Below the pieces are notes generated by a model. The model did no database searches, was not told where the DNA came from, and saw only the letters and a list, made by a program, of their open reading frames with translations. A stretch of 64,000 nt of DNA from Oscillibacter sp. (lineage in GTDB: Bacteria > Bacillota > Clostridia > Oscillospirales > Oscillospiraceae), in NCBI GenBank assembly GCA_014799925.1, contig JAAVHC010000068.1:36079-100078 (forward strand). The letters are read 5' to 3'. The translations under genes were made by a program, and so were the position numbers. Below are positions 25,873 through 33,927 of the stretch, piece by piece. Numbering within the stretch: the first letter of the stretch is position 1; each line of letters starts with the position of its first letter.

Positions 25873-27552
25873 ATGATTCAATCCATAGACGGCCTTCAGT
25901 TCAAGCGGATGGTGCTTCACGGCTCCGCCGCCCTCGCGCTGCAAAAGCAGCAAATCAACGACCTCAACGTATTCCCCGTCCCGGACGGCGACACCGGCAC
26001 CAACATGAGCCTCACCATCGGCACCGCCGCCTCCGAGCTGAAAAAGGGCGATGTGAAACCGCTGGGCCAGGCGGCCTCCATTACGGCGGGCGCTCTGCTG
26101 CGGGGCGCGCGGGGCAACTCCGGCGTCATTCTCTCCCTTCTTTTCCGGGGAATGTCCAAGACGCTCAAGGGCCGGGACGATGCCGGCGCGGCGCTTCTGG
26201 CCGCCGCCATGCAGGAGGGCGTGGCCTCCGCCTACGGCGCGGTGATGAAGCCCGCCGAGGGCACCGTGCTCACTGTTTCGCGCCTTGCCGCCAAGCGGGC
26301 GGTGGAGGCCGCGGGGGAGAATAACGACGTGGAGTATATGCTGTCGGAGGCGATCCGCGTGGGCTATGAGGTCCTGGCGCAGACCACGGATATGAACCCC
26401 GTTCTGAAGAAGGCCGGCGTGGTGGACGCCGGCGGCAAGGGGTATCTGGTGATTCTGGAGGGGATGCTGGCCGCCCTGCGGGGTGAGCCCATGCCGGAGG
26501 TGACGGAGGAGGCCCAGAGCCGGCAGGCCAGGGCGGATTTCAACGTGTTTTCCTCCGAGGAGATCACCTTCGCCTTTGACACGGTGTTCATCGTGCGGAA
26601 GGATGATCCGGAGGTGAACCTGACCCCTCTGCGGGACTATCTCAACAGCATTGGAGACAGCCTGGTGATCGGAGAGGACGACGAGGCCTTCAAGGTCCAC
26701 GTGCATACCAATATTCCCGGCAGCGCCCTCACCGAGGCCCAGAAGTTCGGCACCCTGGAGCTGGCCAAGATTGAGAATATGCGCACCCAGGCGGAGGATG
26801 TGGCCGCCGGGAAGAGGGCCCAGAGCGTGGATGATCTGGAGGAGGTCGAGGAGGAGCTGGAGCGCGAAGAGGAGGCGCCCGCCGCCGCGCAGAAAAAGCG
26901 CTATGGATTCCTGTCCGTCTGTGCCGGAGAGGGACTGGCCGCGGTGTTCAGGGACCTGGGCGTGGACGGCGTGATTTCCGGCGGCCAGACCATGAATCCC
27001 TCCACCGAGAGCATCCTTCTGGAGATCGAGCGGGTTCCCGCCGAGACGGTTTTCGTCCTGCCCAATAATAAGAACATCATTATGGCGGCCCAGCAGTGCG
27101 TGGGCCTGGCCTCCAGGAATGTGGTGGTGGTGCCCACCGAGACCATCCCCCAGGGCGTCACCGCCATGATGAGTGTGGACCCGGAGATGGAGGCGCAGGA
27201 GCTGCTGGAGACCATGACCGGGGCCATCCGGAATGTGTCCACCGCTCAGATTACCTATGCCGCCCGGAACAGCGACTTCGACGGCTTCGCCATCAACGAG
27301 GGCGACTATCTGTCCCTGCTGGACGGAAAGCTGTTCGGCACCAATCAGGACATCAGGGTGATGCTGGAGAAGCTGGCGGAGAAGGCGGCGGAGAAGGGCG
27401 CGGAGTTTGTGACTCTGTTCTACGGCGAGGACGTGAACGAGGAGCAGGCCCGGGAGGCGGCGGCCCTGTTCGGCCGGAAGTGCCCCAGCGCGGAGCTGTC
27501 CGTCCTGCCGGGAGGACAACCGGTATACTATTATATTGTCAGCATCGAGTAA
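25873..27552 (+). CDS. yloV: DAK-domain protein YloV (FakA-like kinase)
   Basis: A 559-aa protein with an N-terminal DhaL/DAK2 nucleotide-binding domain (about 8-200; VFPVPDGDTGTNM with the Mg-binding Asp cluster, and LRGARGNSGVI) and a C-terminal region (about 230-559) as in FakA-type fatty acid kinases. FakA phosphorylates fatty acids bound to DegV-like FakB proteins for phospholipid synthesis. No FakB is adjacent, so the role is by family. An Ala/Glu-rich linker at about 315-340 joins the domains. The ribosome site is GGGGGG with 11-nt spacing. It follows yloU directly and ends before a clear terminator. Confidence 0.92.
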   Translation: MIQSIDGLQFKRMVLHGSAALALQKQQINDLNVFPVPDGDTGTNMSLTIGTAASELKKGDVKPLGQAASITAGALLRGARGNSGVILSLLFRGMSKTLKGRDDAGAALLAAAMQEGVASAYGAVMKPAEGTVLTVSRLAAKRAVEAAGENNDVEYMLSEAIRVGYEVLAQTTDMNPVLKKAGVVDAGGKGYLVILEGMLAALRGEPMPEVTEEAQSRQARADFNVFSSEEITFAFDTVFIVRKDDPEVNLTPLRDYLNSIGDSLVIGEDDEAFKVHVHTNIPGSALTEAQKFGTLELAKIENMRTQAEDVAAGKRAQSVDDLEEVEEELEREEEAPAAAQKKRYGFLSVCAGEGLAAVFRDLGVDGVISGGQTMNPSTESILLEIERVPAETVFVLPNNKNIIMAAQQCVGLASRNVVVVPTETIPQGVTAMMSVDPEMEAQELLETMTGAIRNVSTAQITYAARNSDFDGFAINEGDYLSLLDGKLFGTNQDIRVMLEKLAEKAAEKGAEFVTLFYGEDVNEEQAREAAALFGRKCPSAELSVLPGGQPVYYYIVSIE

Positions 27553-27562
27553 TGCGAAAACC

Positions 27563-27590
27563 GGGCCGGGAGAAATCCCGGCCCTTCGTT
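27563..27590 (+). terminator. Terminator of yloU-yloV
   Basis: A perfect 9-bp stem GGGCCGGGA/TCCCGGCCC with a GAAA loop is followed by TTCGTTT, 10 bp after the yloV stop. Confidence 0.85.
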
Positions 27591-27640
27591 TCCGCCGCCC
27601 TCCGGCGGCAAGCGGTAAGCTTTTCGGTTTGCGGTCCCGT

Positions 27641-28102
27641 TCATGGAGCGGAGGGATGGGCCATTTTGATGATGTACTCCGGGGTGCCCGGTTCCTGCTC
27701 CCGTTCCCCGGTGGGGAGGAAGCCGCGGGCGGCGTAGAAGGCGATGGCCTTCCGGTTTTTCTCCAGTACCCAGAGGCGGCGGGCGTTCTGCCGCTCCACG
27801 GCGAAATGGAGCAGCTTTCCCCCGATGCCGGCTCCCTGAAAGAAGGGGTCTACGTACAGCTCCTTTACCTCGCCGTTTTCCGCGCGGACCATTCCCCGGA
27901 CGAATGCGTCGTCATAGACCCAGACGTGGTCCAGGCTCTCCCGGCCCTCCAGGTAGTCCAGGGCCAGGGGCAGCACCTGCATCTCGCCGAAGGAAACGGC
28001 GTCGTTGTGGAAAATGGACCGGTAGGCGGTACGCTTGGCAAAGATGAGGATCTCCGCGATGCGGGACGCGTCCTGCGGCGCGGCTTTTCTGATGTGTTTC
28101 AT
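27641..28102 (-). CDS. GNAT-family N-acetyltransferase
   Basis: A 153-aa GNAT acetyltransferase using acetyl-CoA; the acceptor is unknown. The acetyl-CoA motif A is seen as LYVDPFFQGAGIGGKLL (about 88-104), followed by motif B ARRLWVLEKNRKAIAFYAARGF. The start is ATG at 28102 after CGGAGG. A 36-codon upstream extension would cover its own promoter and is rejected. It is a single gene with its own promoter at 28133-28161, convergent to yloV. Confidence 0.88.
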   Translation of the reverse strand: MKHIRKAAPQDASRIAEILIFAKRTAYRSIFHNDAVSFGEMQVLPLALDYLEGRESLDHVWVYDDAFVRGMVRAENGEVKELYVDPFFQGAGIGGKLLHFAVERQNARRLWVLEKNRKAIAFYAARGFLPTGEREQEPGTPEYIIKMAHPSAP

Positions 28103-28132
28103 GAAGACCTCCGAGGGGATTTGTTGACTTAC

Positions 28133-28161
28133 AGTATAGCATGACAAGGGCCGTCTGGCAA
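28133..28161 (-). promoter_or_regulatory. Sigma-A promoter of the GNAT gene
   Basis: On the minus strand the -35 is TTGCCA (28161-28156), the spacer 17 nt and the -10 TATACT (28138-28133), about 30 bp before the ATG at 28102. Confidence 0.8.
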
Positions 28162-28225
28162 CCGCCGCGTCGCTCCTGTGTTTTGACGCGGAAGTAATAA
28201 AACCGCTCAAATTGGGTAGGAAATA

Positions 28226-28257
28226 GAAAAGAGGAGGGGAAACCCCCTCCTCTTTTC
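28226..28257. terminator. Symmetric hairpin between GNAT and lepB
   Basis: AAAAGAGGAGGGG/CCCCTCCTCTTTT with a 4-nt loop (28227-28256) ends in T-runs on both strands and so could terminate in both directions. It lies between the divergent GNAT and lepB promoters, where no obvious transcript arrives, so its role is unclear. Confidence 0.6.
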
Positions 28258-28282
28258 ATGCAGAATGCAATAAACTTGTTTG

Positions 28283-28311
28283 TTGTAATTGAAGCGGATT
28301 TGTGCTATGCT
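28283..28311 (+). promoter_or_regulatory. Promoter of lepB-rbgA
   Basis: The -35 is TTGTAA (28283-28288), the spacer 17 nt and the -10 TATGCT (28306-28311). The leader to the lepB ATG would be about 155 nt. Confidence 0.55.
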
Positions 28312-28472
28312 ATATCCTAGTAGTATTATTACTTCCGAATCAGAAATTTGAAAGTAATCATTGCCATACTTTGCGGCTGCTGCTGGCTGCGGCGGCGGGC
28401 GGAGCGGCATCAATTAAATGGTATGATTCCCGGGCTTTCACACAGGGATCATATAACGAGGAGTGGACTGCC

Positions 28473-29132
28473 ATGGCGGAGGAGCGCAACGAGCTGGAAC
28501 TGGAGACGGAAGCGGAGCGGGCGGCGGAGGCCGCCGGCGGGAAGTCTTCGAAGGGCAAAAAAAAGGAATCGGACACGCTGGAAGAAATCCTCTACTGCTG
28601 GGCCCAGGCGGTGGTGACGGCGGTGGTGGGCGTGGTATTGCTGTTCACCTTCGGCGTGCGGCTGCTCAGAGTCGACGGGCCCTCCATGCAGGACACCCTT
28701 TACACCGGGGACCAGATGCTGGTGCTGAACGCCATGTTCTGCGATTTCAAGGCCGGGGACGTGGTGGTGATCAACGACTATAACGCCGAGCTCAGCGATA
28801 CCCTGGTCAAGCGGATCGTGGCCGTGGGCGGACAGACGGTGGACATTGATTTTGCCGCCGGCGTTGTCTATGTGGACGGCCGGGAGCTGGACGAGCCCTA
28901 TACCAAGGAGCCCACCTATTCCTTCGAGGGCCTGCAGTTCCCGATTACCCTGGCGGAGGACGAGGTGTTTGTCATGGGCGACAACCGCAACCACAGTACC
29001 GATAGCCGGGATACCCGTCTGGGGCCGGTGAACGTGGGATATCTTCAGGGCAAGGCCCTGCTGCTGCTGAAGCCCGGCGACACGCCGGGTACGGAGCGAA
29101 AAGACTGGGGCCGCGTGGGCGTGATCCGCTGA
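28473..29132 (+). CDS. lepB: Signal peptidase I
   Basis: A type I signal peptidase (219 aa) that releases secreted proteins by cutting signal peptides at the membrane surface. An acidic cytoplasmic head (about 1-42) precedes one transmembrane helix (about 46-66). The catalytic Ser is in VDGPSMQDTL (Ser about 73) and the catalytic Lys in VKRIVAVGG (Lys about 113). The conserved MGDNRNHSTDSR box is near residue 170. The start ATG at 28473 follows GAGGAG. Longer frames from 28302 begin at the -10 box. It is 14 bp before rbgA and probably co-transcribed with it. Confidence 0.95.
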   Translation: MAEERNELELETEAERAAEAAGGKSSKGKKKESDTLEEILYCWAQAVVTAVVGVVLLFTFGVRLLRVDGPSMQDTLYTGDQMLVLNAMFCDFKAGDVVVINDYNAELSDTLVKRIVAVGGQTVDIDFAAGVVYVDGRELDEPYTKEPTYSFEGLQFPITLAEDEVFVMGDNRNHSTDSRDTRLGPVNVGYLQGKALLLLKPGDTPGTERKDWGRVGVIR

Positions 29133-29146
29133 CGGATGGGGGAAGC

Positions 29147-30019
29147 ATGGAAGAGAGCGCGATGAACATCCAGTGGTATCCCGGCCACATGACCAAGACC
29201 CGGCGGATGATCGCCGACCAGCTCAGGCACATGGACGCCGTGTGCGAGATCCTGGACGCCCGCGTGCCTCTCTCCAGCCGGAACCCGGACGTGGAGGAGC
29301 TGACGGGGAACAAGCCCCGGCTGATTGTCCTGAACCGGGTGGACCTGGCGGACCCGGCGGGGACGCGGGCCTGGTCGGCCTGGTTCCGGGGGCAGGGGTT
29401 TGCCGTGCTGGAGGCCAATGCCAGACAGGGGCAGGGCGTCGGGCAGTTTCCCGGCGCTGTGCGTTCGCTGCTGTCGGACAAGCTGGCCGCCTACGCGGAG
29501 CGCGGCCAGGCGGGGAGAATGCTGCGGGTAATGATCCTGGGCATTCCCAACGTGGGGAAATCCACTTTTATCAACCAGATTGCCGGGCGGAAGACCGCTA
29601 AGACGGAGGACCGGCCCGGCGTGACGCGGGCCAAGCAGTGGGTCCCGGTGGACCGGAGCCTGGAGGTGCTGGATACGCCGGGGATGCTGTGGCCCAGGTT
29701 TGAGGACCCGGGAGTAGGGTTCCGGCTGGCCTGCACCGGCGCGGTCCGGGACGAGATCATGGACCTGGAGGAGCTTGCCTCCCGCCTGACGGCGTATTTG
29801 GGGAGCCGCTATCCACAGGCCCTGCTGGACCGGTACGGGATAGAAGCGCAGGCGGAGGATTCCGGCTATGATCTGCTGACAAGGGCGGGGCGGAAGCGGG
29901 GCTTTCTGATCCGGGGCGGCGAGGTGGATACCGAGCGCATGGCCCGGATCCTTCTGGACGAGTTCCGGAGCGGGAAGCTGGGCCGGTTCACGCTGGAGCT
30001 GCCGCCTGCTTTTTCCTGA
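29147..30019 (+). CDS. rbgA: Ribosome biogenesis GTPase RbgA (YlqF)
   Basis: A circularly permuted GTPase (290 aa) needed for late 50S subunit assembly. Permuted order is visible: NKPRLIVLNRVDLAD with the G4-like element first (about 52-66), then GIPNVGKSTFINQIAG (G1, about 129-144), then DTPGMLWPRFE (G3). The N-terminus IQWYPGHMTKTRRM is diagnostic. The annotated ATG follows GGGGGAAG. A second ATG at 29162 would give MNIQWYPGHM and is an alternative. It sits between lepB and the rnhB group, as in Bacillus. Confidence 0.95.
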   Translation: MEESAMNIQWYPGHMTKTRRMIADQLRHMDAVCEILDARVPLSSRNPDVEELTGNKPRLIVLNRVDLADPAGTRAWSAWFRGQGFAVLEANARQGQGVGQFPGAVRSLLSDKLAAYAERGQAGRMLRVMILGIPNVGKSTFINQIAGRKTAKTEDRPGVTRAKQWVPVDRSLEVLDTPGMLWPRFEDPGVGFRLACTGAVRDEIMDLEELASRLTAYLGSRYPQALLDRYGIEAQAEDSGYDLLTRAGRKRGFLIRGGEVDTERMARILLDEFRSGKLGRFTLELPPAFS

Positions 30020-30066
30020 ATCTGCTTCAGCATAGAAAGACAAATTCTGATTTGGGGGAACATCCA

Positions 30067-30261
30067 ATGCATAAGAATGAGAACCGCCTGGCTGCTGCCG
30101 GCTTGATTTTTTCGATCTTCCTGTTTCTGTGCGCGGTCATAAATTTTGTCGGCGGATACACTGGCGCCGGTATATGCGCTGCTGGAGCGGGCATGTTCTT
30201 CCTGACGTTATCTTCAGCGGCTTATGGAACCAATAGAGAGAGCGAAGAAAACAGATATTGA
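30067..30261 (+). CDS. Small membrane protein, unknown function
   Basis: A 64-aa protein with two hydrophobic helices (about 11-31 and 33-55) and short charged ends (MHKNENR, TNRESEENRY). The start ATG follows GGGGGAAC. The stop lies 1 bp before the preferred rnhB start, implying translational coupling. I recognise no family. Its role may be only to deliver ribosomes to rnhB, or it may be a real small membrane protein. Confidence 0.6.
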   Translation: MHKNENRLAAAGLIFSIFLFLCAVINFVGGYTGAGICAAGAGMFFLTLSSAAYGTNRESEENRY

Positions 30262-30262
30262 T

Positions 30263-30901
30263 ATGGATAAAAAAAAGCTCCCATTGTGGGAGCTGGAGAA
30301 GGTCGCCAGGGAGAGGGGATGCGCCCTTGTCTGCGGCTGTGACGAGGCGGGAGCCGGTCCTCTGGCGGGGCCGGTGTACGCCGGCGCGGTGATCCTGCCC
30401 CAGGGGCTGGAGCTTAAGTACCTGAACGATTCCAAGCAGGTGACCCCCAGACGGCGGGACGCGCTGTTTGACCAGATCCGGGAGCGGGCCTCTGCCTGGG
30501 CGGTGGCGTCCGTCTCCCCGGAGGAGATTGACGCCACCGATATTTTAAGCGCCCGGATGAAGGCCATGCAGCTGGCCATTGACGGGCTGATCCCTGCGCC
30601 GGACTACGCCCTGATTGACGGCAACCGGGACAGGGGAAAGCGTTTTGCCATTGTTACCCCCCATGAAACCGTGATCGGGGGCGACGGGCGCAGCGCATCC
30701 ATCGCCGCCGCCTCCATTCTGGCGAAGGTCAGCCGGGACCGGTACATGGAGGAGATGGCGGAGCGTTACCCGGAGTACCGCTTTGACCGGCACAAGGGCT
30801 ACGGCACCAGGCTGCACTATGAAATGCTGGACAAGTACGGCCCCAGCCCCATCCACCGGAAATCCTTCCTGAAAAAATGGGAGGCCGCCCGCCATGGATG
30901 A
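30263..30901 (+). CDS. rnhB: Ribonuclease HII
   Basis: RNase HII (212 aa) nicks DNA 5' of embedded ribonucleotides. The four acidic metal ligands are present: Asp-Glu in CDEAG (about 28-29), Asp in LIDGNRD and Asp in KVSRDRYM. The usual GRG element after DEAG reads GAG here, so the Arg that helps read the RNA-DNA junction is replaced by Ala. The start ATG at 30263 comes right after the preceding small gene's stop. An in-frame ATG at 30224 would overlap that gene by 38 bp. It overlaps yraN by 8 bp. Confidence 0.93.
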   Translation: MDKKKLPLWELEKVARERGCALVCGCDEAGAGPLAGPVYAGAVILPQGLELKYLNDSKQVTPRRRDALFDQIRERASAWAVASVSPEEIDATDILSARMKAMQLAIDGLIPAPDYALIDGNRDRGKRFAIVTPHETVIGGDGRSASIAAASILAKVSRDRYMEEMAERYPEYRFDRHKGYGTRLHYEMLDKYGPSPIHRKSFLKKWEAARHG

Positions 30902-31253
30902 GCGGAAGAGGCGGGGCGACCGGGGGGAGGACGCCGTGGCGGCGGCTCTGGAGAAACGGGGCTGCGCCATTCTGGAGCGGCAGTACCGCTGCCGGTGGGG
31001 GGAGATCGACCTGATCGTCCGGACGGCGGAGGGGGTCCTCTGCTTCGTGGAGGTAAAAACCCGGTCCTCACGGGCCCTGGCCGCTCCGCGGGAGGCCGTC
31101 ACCGCGGCGAAGCGGCGGAAGCTGCGAAACGCAGCGTCCTGGTATCTGTCCCGGACGGGCTGGGACGGTCCCTGCCGGTTCGACGTGGCGGAGGTTTTTC
31201 CCGCCGACGCGGGAGGCCGGCTGCAAATCAAATATATTATTTCCGCGTTCTAA
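30894..31253 (+). CDS. yraN: UPF0102 family protein YraN (nuclease-fold)
   Basis: A 119-aa UPF0102 protein with a restriction-endonuclease-like fold. The core GEIDLIVRT...LCFVEVKTR (about 41-62) carries the Glu/Asp/Glu-x-Lys pattern of that fold. The N-terminal RRGDRGEDAVAAALEKRG is typical. Its biological function is not settled. It overlaps rnhB by 8 bp, a pairing conserved in many bacteria. Confidence 0.9.
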   Translation: MDERKRRGDRGEDAVAAALEKRGCAILERQYRCRWGEIDLIVRTAEGVLCFVEVKTRSSRALAAPREAVTAAKRRKLRNAASWYLSRTGWDGPCRFDVAEVFPADAGGRLQIKYIISAF

Positions 31254-31307
31254 TATGGAATCATGATCAGCGCGTTCTGACCGGGCGCGTTCCTGGAGGA
31301 TAAGCAA

Positions 31308-32792
31308 ATGGAATATTTGAGCACACGCGACAAAACGCTGCGGAAAAGCGCCGCCGAGGCCATTACCATGGGCCTGAGCCGGGATGGCGGCCTGTTTACC
31401 CCCGTCGCCTTTCCCAGCATCAGCGCTCTGGAGGTGGAGACCCTGTGCGGAATGCCCTACCGCAAGCGGGCGGCCTATATCATGGGCAAGTTTCTGGAGA
31501 AATTCCGCCCGGAGGAGCTGAATCAATTTACCCGAAACGCCTACGGTCCGGATAAGTTCGACCATCCGGCGGTGGCCCCCCTGCGGCAGATGGACAGCAA
31601 GACCTGGTGCCTGGAGCTGTGGCACGGTCCCACCAGCGCCTTCAAGGACATGGCCCTGCAAATGCTCCCGCAGCTGCTGTCCGCCAGCCTGCGCCTGACC
31701 GGTGAGAAGAAGACCGCCTGCATCCTGGCGGCCACCTCCGGCGATACCGGCAAGGCCGCCATGGAGGGGTTCGCCGACGTGGCTCAGACCAGGATCCTTG
31801 TCTTCTATCCGGAGAACGGCGTCAGTGAGATCCAGAAGCTGCAAATGGTGACCCAGGAGGGCGGCAATGTAGGCGTCTGCGCCGTGAAGGGCAACTTTGA
31901 CGACGCGCAGAACGGCGTGAAGCGGATTTTTTCCGACGAAGCCATGCGGGAGACCCTGGCCCGGCGGGGATACTTCCTCTCCTCCGCCAATTCCATCAAC
32001 TGGGGGCGCATCCTGCCCCAGATCGTCTACTATATTTCCGCCTACTGCGATCTGCTCAACACCAAGGCCATCAAGCTGGGCCAGCCGGTCAACTTCTGCG
32101 TGCCCACGGGAAACTTCGGCAACATCCTGGCCGGCTACTACGCCAAGCGGATGGGTCTGCCGGTGAAGAAGCTGATCTGCGCCTCCAACCGCAACGACGT
32201 GCTGACGGATTTCATCCGCACCGGCGTATACGACCGCAACCGCCCCTTCCACACCACCATGTCTCCCTCCATGGATATTCTGATCTCCAGCAACCTGGAA
32301 CGCCTGCTGTTCGACATGAGCGGCGGCCGGGACGACCTGGTCAGGGAGTATATGGGCCAGCTGGCGGAAACCGGGCGGTATGAGATTACGCCGGGTATGA
32401 GGACGCGGCTCCAGGAGGTCTTCTACGGCGGCTTCTGCGGCGAGGAGGAGACCGCGTCCACCATCGCCATGCTCTACCAGTACGGGTATCTCATTGACAC
32501 CCACACCGCCGTGGCGGCCAAGGTGCTGACCGATTACCGGAAGGAAACCGGCGACATGACGCCGGCCATCTTTGTCTCCACCGCCAGCCCCTATAAGTTC
32601 TGCGACAGCGTGCTCTCCTCCATCGGAGCGGCTCCCGTCGCGGACAGCGTGGACCGCATCGGGCAGATGGCGGAGGCAACCGGAGTCGCCGCGCCGGCGC
32701 GCCTGGCGGCGCTGAAGGGGAAGGCTCCACGCTTCCATGACGTGACGGAACGGGAGCGGATGGAGGAGAAGGTGCTGGAATTTCTGAAGTAA
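31308..32792 (+). CDS. thrC: Threonine synthase
   Basis: A PLP-dependent enzyme (494 aa) converting O-phospho-homoserine to threonine. The N-terminus (YLSTRDKTL...ITMGLSRDGGLFTP) marks the long yeast/E. coli-type class. The PLP Lys is in GPTSAFKDMALQ (Lys about 110). The phosphate-binding ATSGDTGKAAM and NSINWGRILPQ follow. The start follows TGGAGGA. It stands alone, with no hom or thrB nearby, and is followed by repeat DNA. Confidence 0.95.
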   Translation: MEYLSTRDKTLRKSAAEAITMGLSRDGGLFTPVAFPSISALEVETLCGMPYRKRAAYIMGKFLEKFRPEELNQFTRNAYGPDKFDHPAVAPLRQMDSKTWCLELWHGPTSAFKDMALQMLPQLLSASLRLTGEKKTACILAATSGDTGKAAMEGFADVAQTRILVFYPENGVSEIQKLQMVTQEGGNVGVCAVKGNFDDAQNGVKRIFSDEAMRETLARRGYFLSSANSINWGRILPQIVYYISAYCDLLNTKAIKLGQPVNFCVPTGNFGNILAGYYAKRMGLPVKKLICASNRNDVLTDFIRTGVYDRNRPFHTTMSPSMDILISSNLERLLFDMSGGRDDLVREYMGQLAETGRYEITPGMRTRLQEVFYGGFCGEEETASTIAMLYQYGYLIDTHTAVAAKVLTDYRKETGDMTPAIFVSTASPYKFCDSVLSSIGAAPVADSVDRIGQMAEATGVAAPARLAALKGKAPRFHDVTERERMEEKVLEFLK

Positions 32793-33153
32793 TCTTCCGT
32801 GCCGCCGCTGCGCGGCGGCAGGTATATGGTTTCTGTTCGCAGCTCCGGGACCTACGCGGCCCCGGACCCCGCGCATACTTTTTGTGTGAACAAAAAGTAT
32901 GCAAAAAGTCACTTAAACCTACGGTTTAAGAATCCCTTGACGGGCGCCGCCAAAGGCGGCCGCCCTATACGGGGGAGATTACGAAGATTGGGCGGAAGTG
33001 AAGAGTATCAGGTGCCGCGTGAACTTCCTGTCCTCCTTCTGGTGGACAGGTTCTTGTAGAACTTCGCCTGTCGGCCTGTTAAAGAGATACTGCGCGGCAA
33101 GGGGGCCGTCTAACGCGGATGGATTGATGACCGCAGTTTTCTGATGACCATGG
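32793..33153. repeat. Solo left end of the interspersed element, plus flanking DNA
   Basis: Here 32849-32940 matches the left end of the 24.86-kb element: a CCGGGACC...GGCCCCGG stem, hairpin L1 GCATACTTTTTGT/ACAAAAAGTATGC (32873-32902, loop GTGA), hairpin L2 CTTAAACC/GGTTTAAG, then AATCCCTT. Similarity stops there. The L1 and L2 stems differ from the other copies by paired changes. From 32941 to 33153 I see no gene. A minus-strand open stretch (about 32979-33150) looks weakly protein-like and may be a gene remnant downstream of the hypothetical at 33154. Confidence 0.65.
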
Positions 33154-33417
33154 TCAGGCGGTATGCCGCTGAAGAAGAGCCGCGCTCTGGTCGAAGGCCG
33201 CGAGGAACATGGCGTACAGCTCTTCCGTCTGCACCTCATTGCTGTATCGATCGTACTCCTCAAGCAGCTCCCGCTGCTCGGCGGTCAGTTGATCCCATAA
33301 CTTTTTGTAGGCGGATTTCCGCTGGACCTCATATTCCCTGCATCTGGTTTGCAGACAGTAGACGCTATGGGTGTTATCAATGATGTAATCAAATAAGATT
33401 TGCATTAAGTCGTGCAT
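33154..33417 (-). CDS. Small hypothetical protein divergent to an HTH regulator
   Basis: An 87-aa acidic, helical protein. It has a hydrophobic start (LMQILFDYIIDN, about 4-15), a Lys/Arg/Glu-rich middle and a C-terminal FLAAFDQSAALLQ. It resembles small DUF6809-type clostridial proteins in layout, but I am not sure. The start ATG at 33417 follows AAAGGAGG; an upstream extension to 33510 would cover the promoter and operator. A consensus promoter (33449-33476) drives it, and the palindrome 33436-33469 covers that promoter, so the divergent HTH protein probably represses it. Confidence 0.65.
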   Translation of the reverse strand: MHDLMQILFDYIIDNTHSVYCLQTRCREYEVQRKSAYKKLWDQLTAEQRELLEEYDRYSNEVQTEELYAMFLAAFDQSAALLQRHTA

Positions 33418-33435
33418 TGTGGTATCCTCCTTTAT

Positions 33436-33476
33436 ATTTGATATTTCAATTATATTTGAAAAATCAAATTTGTCAA
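33436..33476 (-). promoter_or_regulatory. Divergent operator and promoter for the HTH pair
   Basis: The inverted repeat ATTTGATATTTCAA (33436-33449) and TTGAAAAATCAAAT (33456-33469) is 14 bp per arm with one mismatch. On the minus strand a promoter TTGACA (33476-33471), 16 nt, TATAAT (33454-33449) is covered by it. This is a textbook layout for repression by the adjacent HTH protein. Confidence 0.75.
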
Positions 33477-33484
33477 GAGGTAAT

Positions 33485-33694
33485 ATGATTCGATATAAGG
33501 TTGATGTCATACAAAAATTGAAAGAGGCCGGTTATTCGACATACCGTCTGCAAAAAGAGAAGCTGCTTGCAACAACGACATTGGTTAAGCTGCGCAACGG
33601 CAACACCACGATTACGGTCGAAAGCTTGAATGCAATCTGTGACATGTTGCATTGTCAGCCCGGAGATATTCTGGAGTGGTATCCAAAAGAATAG
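33485..33694 (+). CDS. XRE/Cro-type helix-turn-helix regulator
   Basis: A 69-aa protein that is essentially one Cro/C1-type HTH domain. The helices are seen in VDVIQKLKEAGYS, TYRLQKEKLLATTTLVKLRNG and ITVESLNAICDMLHC, ending GDILEWYPKE, a common tail of such regulators. The start ATG at 33485 follows AGAGGT. It is divergent from the 87-aa gene across a 67-bp region holding a near-perfect palindrome. The AT-rich sequence contrasts with its neighbours and it sits between inverted repeat copies, so it was probably acquired. Confidence 0.85.
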   Translation: MIRYKVDVIQKLKEAGYSTYRLQKEKLLATTTLVKLRNGNTTITVESLNAICDMLHCQPGDILEWYPKE

Positions 33695-33927
33695 ACCCGT
33701 AAGCTGGAGTTTATTCAGTTTGCAAGGTGCGCTGCAACAGCCTTTTGGGCAGTCCGGCTGCTGCGGGCCTGGTACCGGGCCGGACATCGACTTGCTTTCG
33801 TACGTGGCTAACGCGGAGGTTTGTCTTCCCTCAAATGTGTTTGGGAAAACGGGGCAGGTTGCGGGACTGTGTGCAACCTTCTGTGAGTTTTTTCTGATGG
33901 CGGGCCCGGCGCGGGGCGCGGCGGGGC
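33695..33927. other. Intergenic stretch after the HTH gene
   Basis: No gene is supported. A GTCCGGC...GCCGGAC stem lies at about 33751-33784 and a GGTTGC/GCAACC stem at about 33857-33881. It leads directly into the inverted element copy starting at 33928. Confidence 0.4.

Noticed and set aside
32979..33263. Minus-strand frame with protein-like segment downstream of the 87-aa gene
   Set aside because: Its start overlaps the 87-aa gene in another frame and it has no ribosome site; at best a remnant.
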